Below are positions 25,953 through 33,335 of a DNA stretch of 47,653 bases, piece after piece. Position numbers and translations under genes: made by a program. The stretch covers positions 1 through 47,653 of the forward strand of contig NZ_CALXSK010000029.1 of NCBI RefSeq assembly GCF_944391105.1. Direction: 5' to 3'. Source of the DNA: an uncultured Victivallis sp. (GTDB lineage: Bacteria; Verrucomicrobiota; Lentisphaeria; Victivallales; Victivallaceae). How positions within the stretch are numbered: the stretch's first letter is position 1; each line of letters opens with the position of its first letter. The notes beneath the pieces are model-generated. The model was not told where the DNA came from, searched no databases, and saw only the letters and a program-made list of their open reading frames with translations.

Positions 25953-27214
25953 CCCGGGAACTGCTGCGGTTCCGGAAACGGAACGGGTTTCTGCCCGCGT
26001 TCATCGATCCCGCCGACCCGAAGCTGCTTGAGTTTGCCGCGGGACTGCTTGCGCTCTACACCGAGGCTGCGGGCGGAGGAATGCGCCGCGCCGAGCTGGA
26101 GGAACTTGTGAATGTGCAGCTTCAGGGAGTGCGCGACCGGAAACTGGCGGAGGGGCTGAACAAACTCGTGCTCGACCGCTGTTCGTTCGATCCGGTGCGG
26201 CTGCTCGACTATCCGGCGGAGCGGAGAAGGCTCTTTCTTGCGGCGGCGGAGGCGCTGAAGCGGGCGGGCGGCAGGTTGGAGGCGTACCGCGAAGCGCTTT
26301 TCGAAGCGGAAGGAGCTGCCGAGTTCATGGCCGCCGATCTCTACGGCGATTTACCGGACAACGAGCGTTTGACCGGATGGAGGCCGCTCTACCCCGGGGA
26401 ACTTCTGAATCGTTACAACCTCGCGCTTGTGCAGGGATTGCTGATCTACTCCGAAGAGCTTGAGCTGACGGTGGCGGATCCAGATCCGGCGGAGCTGCGG
26501 AGGCTCTTCAAATATCTGCGTTTCTTCCGGCTGCTTGCGGAAGTTTCTCGCGGAAAGGGGAGGCGGAGGAGAACATCGGAGCCGGATCTGATTTCGCTGC
26601 GGATCTCGGGACCGTTTGCGATTTTTGCGAATACGAGGAAATACGCGCTGCAGCTGGCGGCGTTTTTTCCGGCGGTCGTGAATGTGAAGGAGTGGACGCT
26701 TGCCGCGAAAATCCGGCTCGGAGAGAATCGGGGGGAACTCAAGCTCGATCAGAAATGCGGACTTGTTTCGCATTACCGCAATTTTTCCAGCTACGTGCCG
26801 GAGGAGATCCGGATGTTTCACCGGTTGTTCCGGGAGCGTTCGGTCGAGTGGCGGATCGTCGGGGAGTCGCCGTTTCTCGACGGCGGCGGGCAGGAGATCG
26901 TTTTCCCGGATCTCTCGTTCCGGCGCGAATCCGACGGGACGACGCTTCATCTGGAGCTGTTTCACCGCTGGCATCGCGGACAGCTCGATCGGAGGCTTGA
27001 ACTGCTCGAACGGGAGCCGGAAATTCCGCTGCTGATCGGTGTGGATCGGGCACTGGCGGACGATGAGGCGTGGGCCGTGCTGACGGAACAGCGGCATCCC
27101 TCGCTCGCGGTGCGGATGTTCCGGTTCCGCGACTTTCCCGGCGTGGAACGGGTGACGCATCTGCTCAATGCGTTTGCCGCGGAGAGTTTTCCCGGCGAAA
27201 AACGGCATCGCTGA
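25946..27214 (+). CDS. Bax1/DUF790-type nuclease, without its XPB helicase partner nearby
   Basis: 422 residues. The N-terminal helical region includes YNLALVQGLLIYSEELEL, a mark of DUF790. Near the C-terminus, FPDLSF (Asp322), LHLELFHRW (Glu337) and RRLELLE form the PD-(D/E)xK-like core, with Phe where the usual lysine of ExK would stand; this is common in the family. Archaeal Bax1 is the nuclease partner of the XPB helicase in DNA repair and is usually encoded beside it. No helicase is seen within this window. The ATG overlaps the end of the phosphatase gene, so the two are co-translated, a pairing I do not know from elsewhere. Confidence 0.75.
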   Translation: MLTRELLRFRKRNGFLPAFIDPADPKLLEFAAGLLALYTEAAGGGMRRAELEELVNVQLQGVRDRKLAEGLNKLVLDRCSFDPVRLLDYPAERRRLFLAAAEALKRAGGRLEAYREALFEAEGAAEFMAADLYGDLPDNERLTGWRPLYPGELLNRYNLALVQGLLIYSEELELTVADPDPAELRRLFKYLRFFRLLAEVSRGKGRRRRTSEPDLISLRISGPFAIFANTRKYALQLAAFFPAVVNVKEWTLAAKIRLGENRGELKLDQKCGLVSHYRNFSSYVPEEIRMFHRLFRERSVEWRIVGESPFLDGGGQEIVFPDLSFRRESDGTTLHLELFHRWHRGQLDRRLELLEREPEIPLLIGVDRALADDEAWAVLTEQRHPSLAVRMFRFRDFPGVERVTHLLNAFAAESFPGEKRHR

Positions 27215-27267
27215 AGATGTGCGGTGTTTTTCCGCATTCAAATCGATCTTGATTTCCCGAAGTCGGC

Positions 27268-27296
27268 TTGAAAAAACAGTGGATTTGTGGTATTTT
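27268..27296 (+). promoter_or_regulatory. promoter for serC
   Basis: TTGAAA (27268-27273), 17 bases, TATTTT (27291-27296). The start codon is 41 bases further on, after AGGAGG. Confidence 0.7.
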
Positions 27297-27336
27297 AAAG
27301 GAACACGCTCTAATCAATTTCAGGAGGGTTCTTAAA

Positions 27337-28419
27337 ATGACGGTTTATAATTTTGCGGCCGGTCCGGCGATGATGCCGAAGGCGGTCATGGAAAAAGCGC
27401 AGGCTGAATTCACGAATTACCAGGGAAGCGGCAGCGGTCTTATGGAACTCTCCCATCGCGGCAAGCTTTTCGAGCCGGTTCTGCACCGTGCCGAGGCGAA
27501 CGTCCGCGAGCTGCTGAACGTTTCCGACGACTACGCGGTCCTCTTCATCCAGGGCGGCGCGAGCATGCAGTTCGCGATGATCGCCATGAATCTTCTGAAC
27601 GGCGGCGTTGCGGATTATGTCGACACCGGCGTCTGGAGTTCGAAGGCGCTGAAAGAGGCGAAGATGTTCGGCACGGTGAATGTCGTTGCATCGAGCAAGG
27701 AGACGAAGTACGACCACATCCCGGCCGAGTCCGAGTGGAAGCGCACGGCCGACGCGGCCTACATGCACATTACGAGCAACAACACGATCGCCGGCACGCG
27801 CTATGCGAAGCTGCCGAAGCCGACTCCGGGTGTGCCGCTGCTGGCTGACATGTCCAGCGACATCATGTCCCGTCCGTTCGACATGAACGACTTCGGCATG
27901 GTTTACGCCGGTGCCCAGAAGAATCTCGGTCCCTCCGGCATGGCGCTGGTCATCATGCGCAAGGATCTGGCCGCGCGCACCGATGACAGCAAGGTTCCGA
28001 CGATGCTGCGTTACAGCACCTACATCGACAACGATTCGATGTTCAACACTCCGCCGACTTTCGCGATCTACATGCTCGCGCTTGTGACCGACTGGCTCAA
28101 GGAGCAGGGCGGTTTGAGTGTCATGGAGAAGATCAACAACGAGAAGGCGGCTTATTTGTACGACTTCCTCGACAACTCCACCTTCTACAAGAGCCCGGTT
28201 GCGAAGGCGGATCGTTCGATCATGAACGTCGTGTTCCGCACGCCGAGCGAGGAGCTCGACGCGGCTTTCGTGAAGGAGGCCAGGGAGAACGGTCTGACCG
28301 AGCTCAAGGGGCACCGTCTCGTTGGCGGCTGCCGCGCGAGCATCTACAATGCGATGCCGCTCGAGGGCGTGAAAGCGCTGGTCGAGTTCATGAAGAAGTT
28401 CGAGCTTGCGAACAAGTAA
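27337..28419 (+). CDS. serC: phosphoserine aminotransferase
   Basis: 360 residues. SerC makes phosphoserine from 3-phosphohydroxypyruvate in serine synthesis. The family start YNFAAGPAMMP, the FIQGGASMQF substrate loop, the PLP-binding Lys195 in GAQKNLGPSG, a TPPTFAIYM stretch and the final GGCRASIYNAM are all present. Length is normal. CAGGAGGG lies before ATG 27337, which gives the canonical start; the frame extends further upstream only by chance. It is monocistronic: own promoter and a terminator right after. Confidence 0.96.
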   Translation: MTVYNFAAGPAMMPKAVMEKAQAEFTNYQGSGSGLMELSHRGKLFEPVLHRAEANVRELLNVSDDYAVLFIQGGASMQFAMIAMNLLNGGVADYVDTGVWSSKALKEAKMFGTVNVVASSKETKYDHIPAESEWKRTADAAYMHITSNNTIAGTRYAKLPKPTPGVPLLADMSSDIMSRPFDMNDFGMVYAGAQKNLGPSGMALVIMRKDLAARTDDSKVPTMLRYSTYIDNDSMFNTPPTFAIYMLALVTDWLKEQGGLSVMEKINNEKAAYLYDFLDNSTFYKSPVAKADRSIMNVVFRTPSEELDAAFVKEARENGLTELKGHRLVGGCRASIYNAMPLEGVKALVEFMKKFELANK

Positions 28420-28432
28420 GCGGCGGAACTGC

Positions 28433-28471
28433 AAAAAAAGCCCGGATGCGTGAAGGCGTCCGGGCTTTTTT
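28433..28471 (+). terminator. bidirectional Rho-independent terminator after serC
   Basis: AAAAAAGCCCGGA (28434-28446) pairs with TCCGGGCTTTTTT (28459-28471) around a 12-base loop. A's on one side and T's on the other let it serve serC and the convergent CapA-like gene. Confidence 0.9.
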
Positions 28472-28475
28472 ATGC

Positions 28476-29642
28476 TCAAAACAGCGGGAGCGGATAGGAT
28501 TCTGCCGGTTCGACCGGGGTTTCGGGCGGCCGGTCGAGAAAGGCGTTCACCGCGATCCGGAGATCGTTTGCGTAAATGCTTCTTTTCCGCGGATCGGACT
28601 CCTGCCGGATCAGTTGAGTGACCGGGAAGACGACTGCCCGGCCGTCTCCGCGCACCACGGAGCGCATCAGTCGGTACGCGGCGCGGGCGGCGCGGGTGAC
28701 GCCGTCCGCTTTTTCAAGTTCGACGGTCAGCAGCAGTGAGGTTTCGGAAATCGGATTTTTCCGGCTCTCCGGCGACTCGCCCGGATAGCTGGAGAAATTT
28801 CCGAGAGAATAGAAGAGCGGCGCGCCGCCGGTAAGATCCGCTTTCTGCACAACATGCGGATGATTGCCGACGATCAGATCGGCGCCGAACGAGCGGAGTT
28901 GATTTGCGATGAACTCCGTGAACGGGTCGGGCAGAGGATTGTACTGGCCGCCGCAGTGCAGCAGAACGATCACAAAATCCGCATCGGCTTCCCGGCAGTT
29001 CCGGATCTGCGTCCGGAGCTGTTCGAGCTGTGGCGGCGGACACTCCCGCGTCCGGTTGAGCCGCATGGCTTCGGCGATTTTTTCGGGAGAGTCGAGCAGA
29101 TGGATCGCTCCCGGCCGCGTCTCCTGAGGCTGGAGCAGATTCACCGCATACTCCTCATCTTCCCGGAGAAAGATCCCGTTGGCAAAACTGTTGGTCCCGT
29201 AGGTGCAGGAGAGGAACGCCGTGCGTATGCCGTTGATCTCCCGGAGGCAGACGCGCTCACGCTCCCCGGGGGAGCGCGCGGTTCCGGTGTGGAAAATCCC
29301 CTCCCGGTCAAGAACGTCCAGCGTCCGCTTCAGCCCGGGAAGTTCGCGGTCGAGACAGTGGTTGTTCGCGGTGGAGACCAGATCGAATCCGTATGACGAG
29401 AGCATCGAGGCGAACTCGTCGGGCGTATTGAAGGAGTAGAGTTCGGAGGTGTATCCTGCTTCCTTTCCCGCGAATGGAGTTTCGAGGTTTCCCACGAGAA
29501 AATCCGCCGCGGCGAGCTCCTCCGCCGCCGGTTCCAGGATCGGCCGGAATTCAAAACCGGAATCGGTTCGGCAGGCGGCGAGCTGTTCCCGGTGACACAG
29601 AATGTCGCCCGTGAATGACAGAGAGGCTTTTTGAGTGTTCAT
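28476..29642 (-). CDS. CapA-family (PGA_cap) metallophosphatase-like protein
   Basis: 388 residues. The family marks run in order: LSFTGDILCH, VGNLETP, VSTANNHCLD, VLLHCGGQY and VGNHPHVVQ, which form the calcineurin-like metal site of CapA/poly-gamma-glutamate synthesis proteins. The true role of most members is unknown. No signal peptide or membrane helix is seen, unlike CapA itself. The start may be ATG 29642 or ATG 29654, which overlaps the M14 gene's end. It is the last gene of a LysR-M14-CapA set. Confidence 0.85.
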   Translation of the reverse strand: MNTQKASLSFTGDILCHREQLAACRTDSGFEFRPILEPAAEELAAADFLVGNLETPFAGKEAGYTSELYSFNTPDEFASMLSSYGFDLVSTANNHCLDRELPGLKRTLDVLDREGIFHTGTARSPGERERVCLREINGIRTAFLSCTYGTNSFANGIFLREDEEYAVNLLQPQETRPGAIHLLDSPEKIAEAMRLNRTRECPPPQLEQLRTQIRNCREADADFVIVLLHCGGQYNPLPDPFTEFIANQLRSFGADLIVGNHPHVVQKADLTGGAPLFYSLGNFSSYPGESPESRKNPISETSLLLTVELEKADGVTRAARAAYRLMRSVVRGDGRAVVFPVTQLIRQESDPRKRSIYANDLRIAVNAFLDRPPETPVEPAESYPLPLF

Positions 29643-29643
29643 T

Positions 29644-30762
29644 TTATTTTCCATCGTTTTCCGTAAGATAACGATAAACGGCTCGGGCGATGGAGGCGCC
29701 ATAGGCGAGCATGGCGTTTCGGTCGACGGTGACTTCCCCGAAGTTTGCGAACGGAATCTCAATGGTCTGGGCGTTGCGCACGAACGGCAGTTCGGCGGCA
29801 TAGTGCTTGATGGTTTTCCCCTGCGTGTAGTTCTGCGCGGTGTTCCACGAGGTTCCGAACGGGATGTCGTTTTTTTTGAAAAAGGGAGCCTGTGGAGTCC
29901 GTTCCGCCTCAAGAAAATCGGCGAAACGTTCCATCTCCCGGTCCATGCGTTCGATTCCGGTTCCGACCATGTAGGTGACTTCGTTCGATTCGCCGCCGCG
30001 GATCCACGGACAGTGCAGATCGAGCACGAATGCGGGCTTTTCGCGATCGAGCAGTTTGCGCAATGCGATCGTTTCAGGATAGATTCCGGGCTCCTGGTAG
30101 TCGCGCGCATGATCGTGCGGGATGCGGTTTTTGCCCTGGTCGCCATCCTCGACGCCGTCCTTGTCCGTGAAAGGAACCGCGAATACCGCAAAATGCTGCC
30201 GGAATGAGCGGCCGAACGCATCGTCGGCGAGCACGGCGCGCAGGAATCCCTCAAGCGTATAAGTCGCCATCGTCTCGCCCGCGTGGTGGCGGCTGGTGAG
30301 AAGAATGGAGGTTTTCGGGTTCCCTTCACGGATCGTGAGCAGCTCCACGTCGCGCCCCTTGCGGCTGCGGCAGAGCGTGCCGGGATGCATCGCGCTGTGA
30401 TCGGAAAATTCCGCAAGAAACGTCTCCCAGTTGCTCTGCAGATACTGCATCGTCTGACAGAAGATCAGCTCTTCCCCCGCCTCGTTGCAGGTGTATTCGA
30501 ACTCCCGGTCGCTCTCATGCGTGGCGGCATCAAGCCACTTCCAGCTTTTTCCGCCGTCGCGGCTGACGGCGGGGCCGCGGGTGCCGACCTTGCCGCCCCG
30601 GGTGAAGCGGAAACGATAGAGCCCTTTTTCCGGAAACTTCGCCTTGAAACACCAGTAGAACCAGTCCGTTGACGTGTCCCGCAGTTCCACGTCGAGTTCG
30701 ACGTCGTGCCCGTTGATCGAGATGACCTGGATGTTTCCCGCTGGAATATTGCTTGAGATCAT
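29644..30762 (-). CDS. M14-family zinc carboxypeptidase-like protein
   Basis: 372 residues. A beta-rich N-terminal domain of about 120 residues, like the cytosolic carboxypeptidase N-domain (WFYWCFKAKFPEKGLYRFRF), precedes the catalytic domain. Zinc ligands are His160 and Glu163 (SRHHAGET) and His250 (LDLHCPW); the catalytic Glu is probably Glu335 (IEIPFAN). Family members trim peptides or peptidoglycan-derived peptides. No signal peptide is visible, so it is cytoplasmic. AAAGG lies before the ATG, and the LysR gene ends 36 bases upstream on the same strand. Confidence 0.85.
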   Translation of the reverse strand: MISSNIPAGNIQVISINGHDVELDVELRDTSTDWFYWCFKAKFPEKGLYRFRFTRGGKVGTRGPAVSRDGGKSWKWLDAATHESDREFEYTCNEAGEELIFCQTMQYLQSNWETFLAEFSDHSAMHPGTLCRSRKGRDVELLTIREGNPKTSILLTSRHHAGETMATYTLEGFLRAVLADDAFGRSFRQHFAVFAVPFTDKDGVEDGDQGKNRIPHDHARDYQEPGIYPETIALRKLLDREKPAFVLDLHCPWIRGGESNEVTYMVGTGIERMDREMERFADFLEAERTPQAPFFKKNDIPFGTSWNTAQNYTQGKTIKHYAAELPFVRNAQTIEIPFANFGEVTVDRNAMLAYGASIARAVYRYLTENDGK

Positions 30763-30798
30763 AAGAATACCTTTCTATTGGGTGTGGTTGTCTGGAAA

Positions 30799-31683
30799 TC
30801 ATTCCATGTTGTCGGGTGGACAGCCGTATTTTTCCCGTACCAGGGTGATCATGGCGCGCAGCGGCGGGGAGAACGGCCGCGCCGGATTCACGAGAAAACC
30901 GGTTTCGACTTCGCAGCCGGTGTCGAACGGAGGTACGGCGATTCCCGGCGGAAGGCTGCCGAGGTAGTAGTCCGGGATGATCGAGAAGCCGAGGTTGCGC
31001 TGTACGTAGGAGATCAGCGTGGTCGTATATCGCGATTCGATCCGGAACCGGTTTTTTTCGAGATACGGCATTTTTCGGAAAATGGTGCTCCGGATCGAAT
31101 CGTAAGAGTGCGCGAGAAACGGTTCCGCAGTCAACAGTTCCGGCGTGATCTCCCGGCATTGCGCGATTGGCGAGAGTACGGAACAGATGAGGATCAGCCG
31201 GTTTCGGTACATCGGCACGTAGAGCAGGTGACCGCTTTCATATCCCTGAACGCCGAACATGATGTCGAGCGAACCGTCCCGCAGATCTTCGAGGAAGGAA
31301 TCCCGTTCCTGAACGGATGGTTCGATGCGCGGATGGCGGCGCATGAGTTCCGTGATGAGCTCCGGAACCACGGCTCCGGACGTGTAGGGTCCGCAGCCGA
31401 TCCGGAGCGGCCCGGAAATATCGCCGACAAAGGATCGAAGTTCGGCGGGGAGATTGTGGAACGCGCCGAGCAGGGCGTCGGCGCGCTGATGGAGAAACTC
31501 TCCGGCCGGAGTCGGCACCAGCCGATTGCCGCTGCGGCGGAAGAGTCGGCAGTTGAGTTCTTTTTCCAGCAGCCGGAGCTGTTTGCTCACTGCGGGCTGG
31601 GTGATGAAAAGCCTGCGCGCCGCCTCGGTTACGCTGCCGCACTCCATTACTTTTCGGAAATATTCGAGTTGTATGAAATTCAT
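30799..31683 (-). CDS. LysR-family transcriptional regulator
   Basis: 294 residues. N-terminal helix-turn-helix (about 1-60: FRKVMECGSVTEAARRLFITQPAVSKQLRLLEKEL) followed by a LysR effector domain starting at PLRIGCGPYTSG. It should bind a small acid or peptide-derived ligand. Unlike many LysR genes it is not divergent from its likely targets: it lies upstream of the M14 and CapA-like genes on the same strand and is probably co-transcribed with them. GGAGGGG precedes the ATG. Confidence 0.92.
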   Translation of the reverse strand: MNFIQLEYFRKVMECGSVTEAARRLFITQPAVSKQLRLLEKELNCRLFRRSGNRLVPTPAGEFLHQRADALLGAFHNLPAELRSFVGDISGPLRIGCGPYTSGAVVPELITELMRRHPRIEPSVQERDSFLEDLRDGSLDIMFGVQGYESGHLLYVPMYRNRLILICSVLSPIAQCREITPELLTAEPFLAHSYDSIRSTIFRKMPYLEKNRFRIESRYTTTLISYVQRNLGFSIIPDYYLGSLPPGIAVPPFDTGCEVETGFLVNPARPFSPPLRAMITLVREKYGCPPDNME

Positions 31684-31775
31684 TTTCCCCTCCGGGATGT
31701 TTCATCTTCCGGTAATATATCCCGGTTTTGGGAAAATGAAAATGAATTCTTTTGATCCTGTATATAACCGTGCGG

Positions 31776-32426
31776 TTATGGTTTGAGTTCCGGTTTCAGA
31801 TCGAAGAGGCGGCACATGGCGTCGAACCGGGCGAGCGGGCCGGGGCCGAATTTTTCGAGCGAACGGCGGATGCGCGGAAGGGATTTTTCCTGCATGTCGC
31901 CGGATTTGGAGTAGAATTTGTCGGCGAGGCAGACGAGAATCTCCTCCGGGGTTTCGGGCAGGAAATCCTGTTCCGGAATCGGGAGCTGCTGGAGACGGAC
32001 CTCGTCGGCGGTGATGCCGCTGCCGGTGTGGCGTTCACAGATACGGGCGAAGGGTTCGAGGTCGATCCCATGCTGTCCGGCATATTCGCGCAGCATGTTT
32101 GCGCCGATGAGGCCGTGGGCGAGATAAGGCTCCGGGCCGTTGCAGAGGATTTTCGGCGCGTGGCAGCGCAGAATTCCGATGTCGTGCAGCATGGCGCCCG
32201 TTTCGACGAGAGCGAGGTCGAGATTCATCGCTTCGCCCGCGGGCGAGTGTGCGAGTTCAAGCGCTTTGTCGCGCACCTGCGCGCTGTGCGTGATGAGCAG
32301 CCGACGCAGCGGGGTATCCTCCGGGTAGAAGTGCCGGAGGATCGGACGGGGATCGATGGGATTCATGAATTTTCGGTTATCCGTGGTGAAGTTGGGTTTC
32401 ATGACAGGAGTCATTCGTTTTCTCAT
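31776..32426 (-). CDS. HD-domain phosphohydrolase-like protein
   Basis: 216 residues. The HD motif is in order: ITHSAQVRDKALELA (first His), AMLHDIGILRC (the HD pair), YLAHGLIGA and ICERHTG. These match the HDIG-type uncharacterised HD proteins. The substrate, a nucleotide or other phosphate ester, is unknown. ATG 32426 overlaps the stop of the AraC gene by four bases (ATGA) and gives the best coupling; ATG 32402 or 32366 are alternatives that would drop a non-conserved N-terminus. Confidence 0.85.
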   Translation of the reverse strand: MRKRMTPVMKPNFTTDNRKFMNPIDPRPILRHFYPEDTPLRRLLITHSAQVRDKALELAHSPAGEAMNLDLALVETGAMLHDIGILRCHAPKILCNGPEPYLAHGLIGANMLREYAGQHGIDLEPFARICERHTGSGITADEVRLQQLPIPEQDFLPETPEEILVCLADKFYSKSGDMQEKSLPRIRRSLEKFGPGPLARFDAMCRLFDLKPELKP

Positions 32427-33229
32427 TTTGGCAGATTCTCCGCCCGGGAGGCGTAACCGGATTCGCCGAGGCGGCGGAATACCGCGGGCGAACAGCGCAT
32501 CAGAGCGGAAAACACGCGTGTGAAGTGATAGCGGTCCGAAAAACCGCACCGTTCCGCGATCTCCTCGATCGAACAGTTGCTGTAATGCAGCAGCTTGCAG
32601 CCGTGTTCGATCCGCAGCCGCCGCGAGAGCTGCTGGGGGGATTCCCCGCATTCGCGCCGGAACAGACGCACGAAACTCTCCCGGTTGAGCCCGGCAAGAG
32701 CGGCCAGCTCCCCGTTGTCCGGCGGGTCGCCGAGATGTTCCGCAATCGCCTTCCGGGCCCGGACGATGCGCGGATCCGGAGAGGGAGCCAGCGTGAGATT
32801 TTCCGGCGGAAGCTCCAGCAGAGCCTCGAACAGCAGCGATTCGGCGATGACGGCGCGGCGGAAGGCCGCTCCCGGTTCCGGCAGCAGCCGTCGGAACTCC
32901 TCCCAGCGCTCCCGCCACTCCTCCCGCAACGGAATCCGGTGGATGCGCCGTCGGATCGGCTGAAGCGGTTCCGGAGGATTGAAGTGTATGTAATACTGGG
33001 AAAACGGCTTCTCCGCCCGGGTCGAAAAGACATAATATCCGGGAATCAGCGTGACATGCTCCGGCGTGAGCTCGATGCTGCCCGCTTCGCAGTCGAGAAA
33101 ACCGCCCCGTTCGGGATTCCAGTAGTAGCGCCAGAAAGGCGTGTAGAGATTGTGCTGAATCCACGGGTAGATCTCCTCCATGCAGGCGATCAGATGAATC
33201 CGCAATTGCGGTAAATTCATTTCCTCCAT
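32423..33229 (-). CDS. AraC-family transcriptional regulator
   Basis: 268 residues. An N-terminal cupin-like ligand domain (about 1-150) is followed by the paired helix-turn-helix of AraC proteins (about 165-265), with LAALAGLNRESFVRLFRRECGESPQQLS and the signature IEEIAERCGFSDRYHFTRVFS. It most likely senses a sugar. It is divergent from the alpha-L-rhamnosidase, the natural target, and coupled to the HD protein downstream. The start is ATG 33229 or 33220; a GGAGG lies too close to the second to be ideal. Confidence 0.9.
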   Translation of the reverse strand: MEEMNLPQLRIHLIACMEEIYPWIQHNLYTPFWRYYWNPERGGFLDCEAGSIELTPEHVTLIPGYYVFSTRAEKPFSQYYIHFNPPEPLQPIRRRIHRIPLREEWRERWEEFRRLLPEPGAAFRRAVIAESLLFEALLELPPENLTLAPSPDPRIVRARKAIAEHLGDPPDNGELAALAGLNRESFVRLFRRECGESPQQLSRRLRIEHGCKLLHYSNCSIEEIAERCGFSDRYHFTRVFSALMRCSPAVFRRLGESGYASRAENLPK

Positions 33230-33275
33230 GCGTAAAAATCCCCGGTTTGCAACAAACAGATACAATTTCCCTGAT

Positions 33276-33311
33276 AATATCCATTCCATTTCCGGAAAAA
33301 TCAAGTATAAT
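33276..33311. promoter_or_regulatory. overlapping divergent promoters of AraC gene and rhamnosidase
   Basis: Minus strand: TTGATT (33304-33299), 17 bases, GATATT (33281-33276). Plus strand: TATAAT (33306-33311) with only a poor -35 (ATTCCA at 33283-33288). A weak -35 beside an activator gene suggests AraC-type activation. A CCATT-CCATT tandem (33281-33290) sits in between. Confidence 0.55.
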
Positions 33312-33335
33312 GACAGAAAAACTGGAGGAATCCGT

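Noticed and set aside
31763..31779. ATAACCG/CGGTTAT palindrome at the HD gene's end.
   Set aside because: It is short, has no T-run and no second copy nearby; it could be a weak site but I cannot support a role.
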